From assembly GCF_001047375.1 (NCBI RefSeq), contig NZ_LFVU01000027.1:124001-188000 (forward strand): DNA of 64,000 bases. The letters are read 5' to 3'. The position numbers were made by a program, and so were the translations under genes. The stretch comes from Clostridium cylindrosporum DSM 605. Its GTDB lineage: Bacteria; Bacillota; Clostridia; Clostridiales; Caloramatoraceae. Under the pieces are notes generated by a model, which was not told the origin of the DNA, made no database searches, and saw only the letters and a program-made list of their open reading frames with translations. Shown here in pieces: positions 7,952-15,692 of the stretch; the stretch's first letter is position 1, and each line of letters begins with the position of its first letter.

Positions 7952-8647
7952 ATGGCTTATATTAGAAATAACATAGAAATAGAGGGAATTGAGAATAGGA
8001 GTATTGCATTAGAGGGTTCCTATGTTTTAAACTATTGGGAAAATGGGCCTATATTTCTTCCTAGGAATAAAGGGAAAATAAGACATTTAAATAAAGTGGT
8101 TATAGAGATTGACTCTGTAGAGGGAAGGGTTATTAATACACCTGCTGGTAAAGTGTTAAATATATATGGTAGGAAAATATATTCACTAGTATATAGTGAA
8201 AAATCCCATGATAAGTTACAAAGAACTAATATAAATATGCCATTTATGGCTTATGTTTATTTACCATTAGAGGTGGAGGACTTTTGTGATTTAGAAGTAA
8301 GTGTTATTGATGCTTTTTTTGAAGTTATAGATAATAGAAAGGTCCATAACCATATTTTATATCTTATTAAGTTTAATAAGAAAAGTATGGAAGCTATTGA
8401 GAAAAGTGAGGAATTTCAAGAGGAAGTTCAAAATCAACTAACCCTAAGTGATTTAGAAAGAATGATAATGGCAAGTCCTTTAAAGGACATTCTAAAAGCA
8501 AATCAGCTTTCTCTTTTGAATGGTGAAAGTGTATCTGAACAAGAAGAGAGTAGTAATATCGTAGAAAATGTTGAAAATGATGATATATCAGAGGTGCAAG
8601 AAGAATATATTATTGAAAAAAACAATGAAGTATCAAGTGAAGTATAG
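7952..8647 (+). CDS. SPOCS (DUF3794)-like domain protein
   Basis: The centre (about residues 50-115) has the pattern VVIEIDSVEGRV, then IYGRKIYSLVYSEK, then PFMAYVYLP, which resembles one SPOCS/DUF3794 repeat as found in the spore protein SafA-like and SpoVID-like families. The last 70 residues are acidic and low in complexity (many E, S, N), likely disordered. No signal peptide or membrane span is seen. AGGTGAGG precedes the ATG. The resemblance is by eye and only moderate. A spore envelope role is possible. Confidence 0.5.
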   Translation: MAYIRNNIEIEGIENRSIALEGSYVLNYWENGPIFLPRNKGKIRHLNKVVIEIDSVEGRVINTPAGKVLNIYGRKIYSLVYSEKSHDKLQRTNINMPFMAYVYLPLEVEDFCDLEVSVIDAFFEVIDNRKVHNHILYLIKFNKKSMEAIEKSEEFQEEVQNQLTLSDLERMIMASPLKDILKANQLSLLNGESVSEQEESSNIVENVENDDISEVQEEYIIEKNNEVSSEV

Positions 8648-8689
8648 CTACTTTCCTATAAATTTCAGACAAAAAAGTTGAAAAATATG

Positions 8690-8718
8690 TTGAATTTACT
8701 TCTGATTATGTAGATAAT
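8690..8718 (+). promoter_or_regulatory. Probable SigA promoter for the MazG-like gene
   Basis: TTGAAT at 8690-8695 and GATAAT at 8713-8718 with a 17-base spacer. It lies about 40 bases before the start codon. Confidence 0.45.
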
Positions 8719-8759
8719 ATGCTTATAAACACTAAAAGCAGAAATTTAGGAGTAAAGAT

Positions 8760-9434
8760 ATGATAGATTGTTATATAATGAAATTACCAGAACTTAATTG
8801 CTTAAGACCAAATGAACAAACAACATTTAAGAAGTTAGTAGAAGAAGTGGCAGAATGCAATTATGCTATTGAGTCACTAAGAGAATATGAAGAAATTAAT
8901 GATACAAATTGTCTTCTTTTAAGTGACAGTGAAGTTTATAGAATAAGAGAAGAGTATAAAGTTCATTTAAATAATGTTATGGGAGAGATAATGGATATTG
9001 CTCAGGTTTGTGCATCTCAATTATTTGTTTTTGAAAATAAAAAAATAGATGTACAAAGCTTATTTAATGGATATATGAATAAATATAGTGTAGATGAATA
9101 TAAAAAGCAGATAATATTTGAGTTAAAAGGAAATTGTAGATACATACACTTTGCACCTACAGATAGAAATTTAAACTTAGAAAAAACTATGAATCTGATA
9201 ATATTCTCTATGGGAAAAATAGCGCAACTTGGGAAGTTTGTTGGAGACAATGGGGAAATTCCTGTTATAGATCAAGATGCTTCAAATACTAAGTATGTTT
9301 ATGAATTATTTTCAATTGTACAAAATTGTTTTAATTTGCTTTATAGTATGGAGGAGAAATATAATATAAACATTAAAAAAATATTTGATGATCATGTTAT
9401 AAAATTAATAAACAAGGGATATTGTAAAATATAG
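8760..9434 (+). CDS. MazG-like all-alpha NTP pyrophosphohydrolase-related protein
   Basis: Residues 26-38 contain LVEEVAE and residues 75-82 contain GEIMDIAQ, together giving the EExxE...ExxD metal site of the all-alpha NTP pyrophosphatase (MazG/dUTPase) superfamily (E28, E29, E32, E76, D79). About 43 residues separate the two motifs, longer than the usual spacing, so there is an insertion. The second half is also helical (MNLIIFSMGKIAQLGKF... VYELFSIVQNCFNLL) but lacks the acidic ligands and could be a degenerate second copy. A cleansing or signalling pyrophosphatase is plausible. Assignment is by motif only. Confidence 0.5.
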   Translation: MIDCYIMKLPELNCLRPNEQTTFKKLVEEVAECNYAIESLREYEEINDTNCLLLSDSEVYRIREEYKVHLNNVMGEIMDIAQVCASQLFVFENKKIDVQSLFNGYMNKYSVDEYKKQIIFELKGNCRYIHFAPTDRNLNLEKTMNLIIFSMGKIAQLGKFVGDNGEIPVIDQDASNTKYVYELFSIVQNCFNLLYSMEEKYNINIKKIFDDHVIKLINKGYCKI

Positions 9435-9436
9435 AA

Positions 9437-9474
9437 AAAAGCAGTTAAATGACTCCTCTCATTTAACTGCTTTT
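9437..9474. terminator. Bidirectional terminator between the MazG-like gene and xpt
   Basis: A perfect 16-bp stem (9437-9452 with 9459-9474) and 6-base loop, with A runs on the left and T runs on the right, between convergent genes. Confidence 0.9.
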
Positions 9475-9522
9475 AAACTATAGACGTATATTTAAAGTTA
9501 ATAAAATTTATAAATGCGATAA

Positions 9523-10092
9523 TTAGGCGAAATTTACTGTCCCATCACTAATAGAATCAATAATAGCTAGTGACTCTAAGTGAATGTTCTTACTTTCAAG
9601 AAGTTGTCTACCCTCTTGGAAGTTTTTCTCAATGATAATTCCTACACCAGATACTGTAGCTTCAGACTGTTCTAATATATCTAAAAGACCTGAAACTGCA
9701 CTTCCACTTGCTAGAAAGTCATCAATAATAAGTATTTTATCATCCTTAGATAAGAACTTCTTAGATACCTTAATAGAATAAGGTTGTTTTTTAGTATAAG
9801 AAAATACATGTGATTCATAACTATCAGGATCGGAGTTAATACCTTGATGTTTTTTAGCGAAAACCACAGGAACATCAAAATATTGTGCAGCTATTGATGC
9901 AATTGCAATACCGGAAACTTCAATAGTTAGAATTTTTGTTATAGTTTCGTTTTGAAAACGTCTTTGTAGTTCTTTACCAATTTCGTTTAATAATTTTACG
10001 TCTATTTGATGGTTTAGAAAGCTATCTACTCTAAGTATATTGCCTTCAGATATTGTTCCATCAGTCAGTATGCGCTTTTTTAATAGCTCCAT
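9523..10092 (-). CDS. xpt: Xanthine phosphoribosyltransferase
   Basis: Type I phosphoribosyltransferase that salvages xanthine (and usually guanine more weakly) to the nucleotide using PRPP. The PRPP-binding loop IIDDFLASGSA lies around residues 124-134, preceded by a conserved VEVSGIAIA-like stretch and PVVFAKKHQG. The length of 189 residues is exactly that of the Xpt family. The start MELLKKRILTDG is family-typical. It is transcribed from a leader carrying a purine riboswitch and terminator, so purine excess should shut it off. In Bacillus xpt is paired with pbuX; here the permease is 14 kb away. Confidence 0.96.
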   Translation of the reverse strand: MELLKKRILTDGTISEGNILRVDSFLNHQIDVKLLNEIGKELQRRFQNETITKILTIEVSGIAIASIAAQYFDVPVVFAKKHQGINSDPDSYESHVFSYTKKQPYSIKVSKKFLSKDDKILIIDDFLASGSAVSGLLDILEQSEATVSGVGIIIEKNFQEGRQLLESKNIHLESLAIIDSISDGTVNFA

Positions 10093-10108
10093 TTAATCAC
10101 TTCCTAAC

Positions 10109-10144
10109 AAATAATAAAGACTCCTACCAAACGTAGTAGGAATC
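10109..10144 (-). terminator. Riboswitch-controlled terminator in the xpt leader
   Basis: On the minus strand a 9-bp stem (10136-10144 with 10119-10127, one G-U pair) is followed by a U-rich stretch (10109-10118). Its 5' arm overlaps a sequence, GUGAUUCCU (10138-10146), that can instead pair with GGGAAUUAC (10179-10187) directly after aptamer stem P1. The two folds exclude each other, giving a transcriptional OFF switch. Confidence 0.82.
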
Positions 10145-10185
10145 ACAAATAACCTATGCCTCAAATAACATAATTAAAGTAATTC

Positions 10186-10250
10186 CCGTAGCTTAGCAAT
10201 TATAGGTTGCTTAGTAGAAACGTTTGAACCATATCATCAAACATATACGG
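10186..10250 (-). ncRNA. Purine (guanine-class) riboswitch aptamer, variant junction
   Basis: Read on the minus strand: P1 CCGUA (10250-10246) with UACGG (10190-10186); P2 of 6-7 bp around loop GAUAUGG; the core GUUUCUAC; P3 with loop CCUAUAA; and the junction GCUA. Loop-loop pairing bases (GG in L2, CC in L3) are kept. The base at the position of C74 in Bacillus xpt is C, which specifies guanine-like ligands over adenine. Two core positions differ: A24 is U and A73 is G, a changed pair in the layer above the ligand. P3 has one A-A mismatch. Confidence 0.88.
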
Positions 10251-10284
10251 TAATATCAATCGATTTTTAAAATAAGTTAGTACT

Positions 10285-10313
10285 ATGATATACTATAATT
10301 CATTAAAAATCAA
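10285..10313 (-). promoter_or_regulatory. Probable SigA promoter of the xpt leader
   Basis: On the minus strand TTGATT (10313-10308), a 17-base spacer and TATCAT (10290-10285). This would start RNA roughly 30 bases before the riboswitch. The rest of 10093-10399 holds the leader described here and the divergent promoter of the next gene. Confidence 0.45.
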
Positions 10314-10356
10314 TAAAAAGTATAGTAGCATTTTTATATTTATCATTTAAATTATT

Positions 10357-10365
10357 TGATATAAT
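10357..10365 (+). promoter_or_regulatory. Extended -10 promoter for the pseudouridine synthase gene
   Basis: TG-A-TATAAT at 10357-10365, a full extended -10 element 35 bases before the ATG. No good -35 is visible. Confidence 0.45.
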
Positions 10366-10399
10366 TATTCATGTTAATTATAGTTGAGGTGAATTTATT

Positions 10400-11107
10400 A
10401 TGAAGGAAAGATTACAAAAGTTTCTAGCTAAATCTGGAGTTTGTTCTAGAAGAAAAGCAGAAGAGTTTATTTTTAATAAAAGAGTAAAGGTAAATGGAGA
10501 TATAGTTGAAAATATAGTTCTTGTTGATCCTGATTTAGATATAATAGAAGTAGATGGCAAAAGAGTTTGTTATGAAGAAAAAAAGGTTTATATAATTCTA
10601 AATAAACCTGTAGGTATAATAACATCATCAAAGGATCAGTTTGATAGAAAAACAGTTGTGGATATAGTAAATGTTGAAGAAAGAGTTTTTTCAGTTGGGA
10701 GACTTGACTATGATACCTCAGGGCTTTTAATACTTACAAATGATGGAGATTTATCCTACAAAATGACTCATCCATCACATGAAGTTAATAAAACTTATAT
10801 AGCTCTTGTTGAAGGAATTCCTTCAGAAGAGGAATTAGAAAGGTTTAGAAATGGTCTTGAAATTGAAGATTATATAACTTCCCCTGCAAGTATAAAGATT
10901 ATAAATAAGGTTAAGGGAAAGTCTACTTTGGAAATTGTAATACATGAAGGTAAGAATAGACAAGTTAGAAAGATGTGTAGTGCAATCGGTCATGATGTAA
11001 TTACTTTGAAAAGAGAAAAGATAGGAAATCTCAGCCTAAAAGGTCTTGAGATTGGAAAATGGAGATATTTAAATCAAGATGAAATAGACTATATTAAAAG
11101 CATTTAA
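10400..11107 (+). CDS. rRNA pseudouridine synthase (RsuA/RluB/RluE/RluF family)
   Basis: Converts a uridine of ribosomal RNA to pseudouridine. An S4 RNA-binding domain fills residues 2-60 (MKERLQKFLAKSGVCSRRKAEE start). The catalytic motif GRLDYDTSGLL has its Asp at residue 103, and the later NRQVRKM motif lies in IHEGKNRQVRKM. At 235 residues the size is that of RluB. In Bacillus and clostridia the RluB homolog normally sits next to scpB; here it is 7 kb from it. RluB (23S helix 90 region) is the likeliest identity but RsuA is not excluded. Confidence 0.92.
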   Translation: MKERLQKFLAKSGVCSRRKAEEFIFNKRVKVNGDIVENIVLVDPDLDIIEVDGKRVCYEEKKVYIILNKPVGIITSSKDQFDRKTVVDIVNVEERVFSVGRLDYDTSGLLILTNDGDLSYKMTHPSHEVNKTYIALVEGIPSEEELERFRNGLEIEDYITSPASIKIINKVKGKSTLEIVIHEGKNRQVRKMCSAIGHDVITLKREKIGNLSLKGLEIGKWRYLNQDEIDYIKSI

Positions 11108-11112
11108 ATAGA

Positions 11113-11155
11113 ATAAGTTTAGGATAGTTATATAGTTTAAGTACCCTAAACTTAT
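11113..11155. terminator. Hairpin between convergent genes, weak terminator
   Basis: Arms of 11 bases (11113-11123 with 11145-11155) pair perfectly, but no T run follows on either strand. A third copy of ATAAGTTTA occurs at 11168-11176. It may serve as a weak boundary. Confidence 0.35.
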
Positions 11156-11173
11156 AGGTATAATAGTATAAGT

Positions 11174-11818
11174 TTAAGCATTACACTTAGTATGAACATA
11201 GATTGTATGCTCTTTGTTTGTAAGGTATTTTATTGTTTTGATTTTTGATGGAACTTTTATTTGGTTTCCACACTTTAAACAGTAGTAATTGCCACTATAT
11301 ATATAATCATAGGAACTCGTTATATCTATAGAAGAGTGTTTTTTCCAACTCTTCCATGCAGTTTTGCAGAGTTTTTCCCTTGATTTAAAATCTGCAAAAA
11401 CCCATTTAATAAGTCTATGAAAGTGAAAAGGATATTTGGTATAGTCAAGGTAATCAAGTGGAATCCCAAGACCTACGCAGTAATCAGTAAAGGTTTCTTC
11501 GATGATGTTTTGAAGAGGCTGATCAATTTTTCCACTTGTAAAGTTATATCCATTTTCTTGTAAGTATTTTCTAGCTGAGTTAAACATGTATCCTTGACAT
11601 ATTTCTATAGGTTCATCCTTAGAAACTAATAGCTCATTAAGGCCTCTTTTTATTATTTTAGTTGAGTAATCATTGTATTTCTTATCCTCGAAATAAGGGG
11701 ACTTAAAGTATTTTATAGGAATTACTTCGTAGTAGTAATCTCCTGTTTCTACACGCATTATTCCTATAACGGTACCACCAACTAGGCTACCACTTCCAGC
11801 ATCGTCTATTTGTATCAT
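11174..11818 (-). CDS. Unknown protein with RNase HII-like N-terminus and C-terminal zinc-ribbon-like motif
   Basis: A 214-residue protein I do not recognise as a named family. It opens MIQIDDAGSGSLVGG, similar to the VDEAGRGPLAGP start of ribonuclease HII, including an acidic pair and the Gly-rich turn, followed by a beta-rich stretch. The C-terminus has YYCLKCGN and later VHTKC, a likely C2HC or zinc-ribbon site. ATG at 11818 is chosen because AAAGG lies 9 bases before it; the ATG at 11827 directly abuts that site. It stands alone, convergent with rluB and divergent from surE. Nuclease function is a guess. Confidence 0.6.
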   Translation of the reverse strand: MIQIDDAGSGSLVGGTVIGIMRVETGDYYYEVIPIKYFKSPYFEDKKYNDYSTKIIKRGLNELLVSKDEPIEICQGYMFNSARKYLQENGYNFTSGKIDQPLQNIIEETFTDYCVGLGIPLDYLDYTKYPFHFHRLIKWVFADFKSREKLCKTAWKSWKKHSSIDITSSYDYIYSGNYYCLKCGNQIKVPSKIKTIKYLTNKEHTIYVHTKCNA

Positions 11819-11914
11819 AAATGTCATCCTTTCTAAAAGAGGGGAATGTGTATATATTTATTATGTATAAAAAGGCGAGAAAATATTTAATAAATTTAAA
11901 AGGAGTGTATATAA

Positions 11915-12667
11915 GTGAAAATTCTTATAACAAACGATGACGGTATAAATGCAGAGGGCATTAAATTTCTTGCAATGGAACTTGAAAAAGAACATGAGAT
12001 AATTGTTATTGCGCCAGATACAGAGAAAAGTGCATGTAGTCATTCAATTACACTAAAAAATACTTTATATCTTAAGGAAGCATTTATAGATGGTATATCT
12101 TCTAAGTGCTACAGCCTAAATGGAACTCCTGTTGACTGCGTTAAAATAGGAATAGAATATATTGCAAATGATATAGATTTAGTTATTTCAGGAATAAATT
12201 TTGGATCTAATCTTGGAACCGATGTTTTGTATTCAGGAACTGTTTCTGCAGCTATTGAAGCTGCAATTCAGAAAAAACCTTCTATAGCAATTTCTTTAAG
12301 AATTCAAGATAATTTAAATGATAGATTTAAAGTAGCTGCACAATATGCTAAAGATATTGTAAATAGGGCTATACTAAACAATCTTAAAAGTGATGTTGTG
12401 CTAAATGTAAATGTCCCTGATATACCAAAAAATGAAATAAAAGGAATTAAGGTTTGCAATTTAGGAAACAAAATTTATCAAGGATGTTATAAAATCATAA
12501 AAGATGAAAATGGAAATGAAGGGTATAGTACCTGTGGTTATCCGAAGGATGATGTAACGGATAATACAGATGTATACTATATAGGAGAAGGATTTGTTAC
12601 TTTAACACCACTTCATTATGATTTAACAAACTTTAATATTATTAATGATGTAGCTAAATGGGTTTAA
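11915..12667 (+). CDS. surE: 5'/3'-nucleotidase SurE
   Basis: Metal-dependent nucleoside monophosphatase. The N-terminal ITNDDGINAEGI motif (two metal-binding Asp) and the later SGINFGSNLGTDVLYSGTVSAA segment are diagnostic. 250 residues is normal. The start is GTG with AAAGGAG upstream. A hairpin with AAAAAATGC arms follows the gene. Confidence 0.95.
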   Translation: MKILITNDDGINAEGIKFLAMELEKEHEIIVIAPDTEKSACSHSITLKNTLYLKEAFIDGISSKCYSLNGTPVDCVKIGIEYIANDIDLVISGINFGSNLGTDVLYSGTVSAAIEAAIQKKPSIAISLRIQDNLNDRFKVAAQYAKDIVNRAILNNLKSDVVLNVNVPDIPKNEIKGIKVCNLGNKIYQGCYKIIKDENGNEGYSTCGYPKDDVTDNTDVYYIGEGFVTLTPLHYDLTNFNIINDVAKWV

Positions 12668-12698
12668 AGAATATGACTTAATTCTTGCAAATTAAATG

Positions 12699-12728
12699 AA
12701 AAAATGCTAAAATTATATTGCATTTTTT
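12699..12728 (+). terminator. AT-rich terminator-like hairpin after surE
   Basis: Arms AAAAAATGC (12699-12707) and GCATTTTTT (12720-12728) with a 12-base loop. Only two GC pairs, but the arm itself ends in six T. Confidence 0.45.
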
Positions 12729-12785
12729 AAATAATTTAATCATTACAATCTAGAAATATTATACCGCATCAAAAAGGATGGTTGG

Positions 12786-13670
12786 ATGACTATGGAACAA
12801 AATAGACAGGATTTAATGAAGCTTATTCAACTTAAATTTTCACGATTAAGTAAAGGACAAAAACTAATAGCAGAATATATATTAAAACACTATGATAAAG
12901 CAGCTTTTATGACAGCTGCAAAGCTTGGACAGACTGTAAATGTTAGTGAATCAACAGTTGTAAGGTTTGCTAATGAATTAGGCTTTAGTGGTTATCCAAA
13001 ACTTCAAAAAGCACTACAAGAAATGATAAAGACAAAGCTTACATCTGTACAAAGAATAGAACTATCAAGTGATTATATGAGTGAAGAAAATGTACTAAAA
13101 AGTGTTTTAAAGGCTGATATGGAGAATATAAGGGCTACTCTTGAGAAGATTAATGATTCAACTTTTGAAGATGTAGTTAATTCTTTATTTAGAGCTAATA
13201 GAATTTATATAGTAGGGTATAGAAGTTCACAAGCACTTGCAGACTTTTTAGCATTTTATTTGGGTCTTGTTCTCGATAATGTAAGATTAATTTCAAATGG
13301 AGTTAGTGATGTGTTTGAGCAGCTTCTAAGAGTAAAAGAGAATGACGTTGTTATAGGAATAGGATTTCCTAGATACTCAAGTACTACTGTTGAAGCTTTG
13401 AAATTTGCAAGAAGTAAAAATGCCGAGGTAGTAGCTATTACTGATAGTCTTTTATCTCCACTAGCCTCAAGTGCAGATTATACACTTATAGCTCAAAGTA
13501 ACATGGCATCATTTGTAGATTCTCTTGTAGCACCTTTAAGTGTTATCAATGCGCTAATTGTAGCAGTAGGAATAAGGGAAAAGCAAAAGATATCAGAAAC
13601 CTTTGAGACACTAGAAAATATATGGGATGAATACAATGTGTACACATATAAAAATAAAAGTACTATATAA
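12786..13670 (+). CDS. MurR/RpiR-family transcriptional regulator
   Basis: An N-terminal helix-turn-helix of the RpiR type (LGQTVNVSESTVVRFANELGF, near residues 48-68, given by its key SESTVVRF) and a C-terminal SIS sugar-phosphate domain (IYIVGYRSSQALADFLAFYLG near residue 140; second half VVIGIGFPRYSSTTVEAL). Such proteins sense phosphosugars and control sugar or amino-sugar genes. No sugar operon lies beside it, so its targets are elsewhere. Start ATG at 12786 (AAAAGGA upstream); ATG 12792 is an alternative. A very long terminator follows. Confidence 0.92.
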   Translation: MTMEQNRQDLMKLIQLKFSRLSKGQKLIAEYILKHYDKAAFMTAAKLGQTVNVSESTVVRFANELGFSGYPKLQKALQEMIKTKLTSVQRIELSSDYMSEENVLKSVLKADMENIRATLEKINDSTFEDVVNSLFRANRIYIVGYRSSQALADFLAFYLGLVLDNVRLISNGVSDVFEQLLRVKENDVVIGIGFPRYSSTTVEALKFARSKNAEVVAITDSLLSPLASSADYTLIAQSNMASFVDSLVAPLSVINALIVAVGIREKQKISETFETLENIWDEYNVYTYKNKSTI

Positions 13671-13722
13671 TTGAAGAATTAAAAGCAAGGGATACCCCTT
13701 GCTTTTAATTCTTCAATTTTTA
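13669..13722 (+). terminator. Long Rho-independent terminator after the RpiR-type gene
   Basis: A perfect 23-bp stem (13669-13691 with 13696-13718), a 4-base loop and a T-rich end. The left arm starts in the stop codon. Unusually long for a bacterial terminator. Confidence 0.92.
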
Positions 13723-13799
13723 TAGGATTTGTGGTATTGTAAATATAGTTTTTTATGTTGAATTTTATACTTGTTAGGATATATATAAAGGAGAAAAAA

Positions 13800-15023
13800 A
13801 TGAAAAAAGTTATTGTAGTTGGAGCGGGTCCTGCAGGAATGATGGCAGCTATTAAAGCTGCTGAAAAGGGACAAAAAGTTACCTTAATTGAAAAAAATGA
13901 TAAGCTAGGTAAAAAGATGTTTATTACTGGTAAAGGTAGATGTAACGTTACAAGTAATAAGGATATAGAGGAAATAATAAAAAATATACCTGGAAATGGG
14001 ATATTTATGTACAGTTCCCTTTATACATTTACCAATCAAGATGTAATGGATATGATAGAGGCTAAGGGCGTTAAGCTTAAGGTTGAAAGAGGAGATAGGG
14101 TATTTCCTGAATCAGATAAATCAAGTGATATTATAAAGTGTTTTGATAAGTATCTAAGAGAAAATAAGGTTGAAATATTATTTAATACTAGGGTTACTGA
14201 TATTTTAGTTAAAGATAATAAGGTTTGTGGAGTTCAAGTAAATGATGACAGTAAGTTATCCTGTGATAGTGTGGTTTTAGCAACAGGAGGTAAGTCATAT
14301 CCACTAACAGGATCAACAGGTGATGGTTATAAAATATTAAAAAAACATGGTCATACTATAACTGATATAAAGCCTTCGCTGGTACCTTTAGTTACAAAGG
14401 AGAAATGGGTAAGTGAAATTATGGGACTTTCACTTAAAAATGTTGAAATAAATATAAAACATAAGGGAAAAAGTATATATAAGGACTTTGGAGAAATGCT
14501 TTTTACTCACTTTGGATTATCAGGGCCACTAGTACTTTCAGCAAGTAGAAAAGTAAGTGATATTCTACCAAGTGAAGTAGATTTTTTTATAGATTTAAAG
14601 CCTGCATTAACAGAATCAGAACTTGATAAAAGAATAATGAAGGATTTTGAAAAGAATAAAAATAAACAGTTTAAAAATTCATTAGATGAGTTGTTACCTA
14701 AGAAGTTAATTCCAATTATTATAGAAATCTCAAATATAGACGAAAATAAGCAAGTAAATGCAATTACAAAGGAAGAGAGAAGAGCGCTTTTACAAACAAT
14801 AAAAGGCTTTAAACTTACTATTATTTCTACAAGACCTATTGAGGAGGCAATAGTAACAAGAGGAGGAGTAAGCATTAAGGAAGTGGATCCATCTACAATG
14901 GAGTCAAAAAAGATTCAAGGATTACATATAGCTGGAGAACTTTTAGATGTTGATGCTCTAACAGGTGGCTTTAACATGCAAGTTGCGTTTTCAACGGGAT
15001 ACTGTGCAGGAATTAATAGCTAG
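13800..15023 (+). CDS. HI0933-family NAD(P)/FAD-dependent oxidoreductase
   Basis: A flavoprotein of the HI0933/YhiN/BaiN group. The FAD motif VVGAGPAGMMAA is at the N-terminus, the family signature GKGRCNVT lies near residue 43, and the C-terminal FAD contact GGFNMQVAFSTGYCAG closes the protein. ATG at 13800 is chosen over the ATG at 13755 because AAAGGAG lies at 13787-13793. The product has 407 residues. cmk follows after 11 bases. Physiological substrate unknown; bile-acid reduction, as named for BaiN, should not be assumed. Confidence 0.88.
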   Translation: MKKVIVVGAGPAGMMAAIKAAEKGQKVTLIEKNDKLGKKMFITGKGRCNVTSNKDIEEIIKNIPGNGIFMYSSLYTFTNQDVMDMIEAKGVKLKVERGDRVFPESDKSSDIIKCFDKYLRENKVEILFNTRVTDILVKDNKVCGVQVNDDSKLSCDSVVLATGGKSYPLTGSTGDGYKILKKHGHTITDIKPSLVPLVTKEKWVSEIMGLSLKNVEINIKHKGKSIYKDFGEMLFTHFGLSGPLVLSASRKVSDILPSEVDFFIDLKPALTESELDKRIMKDFEKNKNKQFKNSLDELLPKKLIPIIIEISNIDENKQVNAITKEERRALLQTIKGFKLTIISTRPIEEAIVTRGGVSIKEVDPSTMESKKIQGLHIAGELLDVDALTGGFNMQVAFSTGYCAGINS

Positions 15024-15034
15024 GAGGGAATACA

Positions 15035-15688
15035 ATGGAATCAATAGTTGTTGCAGTTGATGGACCTGCTGGTGCAGGAAAAAGTACAATATGTAAATTA
15101 GTCGCAAATAAATTAAATCTTGAATATATAGATACAGGTGCTATGTATAGAGCACTGACTTTAAAGGTTCTTAATAAAAATATTAATGTAAACAGTGTAG
15201 AAGAAATTATGAATATTTTAGGCAATACAAAAATAGACCTTATAAATAGAAGTGTTTTTTTAGATGGGAAAGATGTTTCAGATGAAATAAGAACTCCATA
15301 TGTAAGTGAAAATGTATCATCTATTGCTAAAATATCAGAGGTTAGAGATGTTTTGGTAAAAATGCAGCGAGATATGGCAAATGAAAAAAACGTTATTATG
15401 GATGGTAGAGATATAGGGTCAAGGGTACTTAAAAATGCTACACTTAAAATTTTCTTAACTGCGAGTGTAGAGGAAAGAGCAGAAAGAAGATATAAGGAAT
15501 TTAAGAATAAGGGAATTTTAGTTAGTTTAGAAGAGGTTATAAGAGACATAGAGGAAAGAGATAGAGTAGACTCTACAAGAGAGGTGACACCACTAAAGAG
15601 GGCAGAGGATGCTGTTTTGGTAGATACTACAGGCAAAAGTATAGATGATGTTGTAGAGGAAATTATAGCTCTTATTAAAAGGGGGTAG
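15035..15688 (+). CDS. cmk: Cytidylate kinase
   Basis: Phosphorylates CMP and dCMP with ATP. P-loop DGPAGAGKST at residues 9-18, the IDTGAMYRA motif, and MDGRDIGSRVL with the catalytic Arg-Asp region. 217 residues, normal. AGGAGGG precedes the ATG. It is the first of the cmk-plsC-ispH-S1 set common in clostridia; plsC starts 4 bases later. Confidence 0.97.
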   Translation: MESIVVAVDGPAGAGKSTICKLVANKLNLEYIDTGAMYRALTLKVLNKNINVNSVEEIMNILGNTKIDLINRSVFLDGKDVSDEIRTPYVSENVSSIAKISEVRDVLVKMQRDMANEKNVIMDGRDIGSRVLKNATLKIFLTASVEERAERRYKEFKNKGILVSLEEVIRDIEERDRVDSTREVTPLKRAEDAVLVDTTGKSIDDVVEEIIALIKRG

Positions 15689-15692
15689 AGAA

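Noticed and set aside
15013-15636. 207-residue open frame antisense to cmk
   Set aside because: It lies wholly opposite a clear cmk gene, is low-complexity (Ser/Leu/Thr-rich) with no ribosome site, and is a product of codon bias in the real gene.
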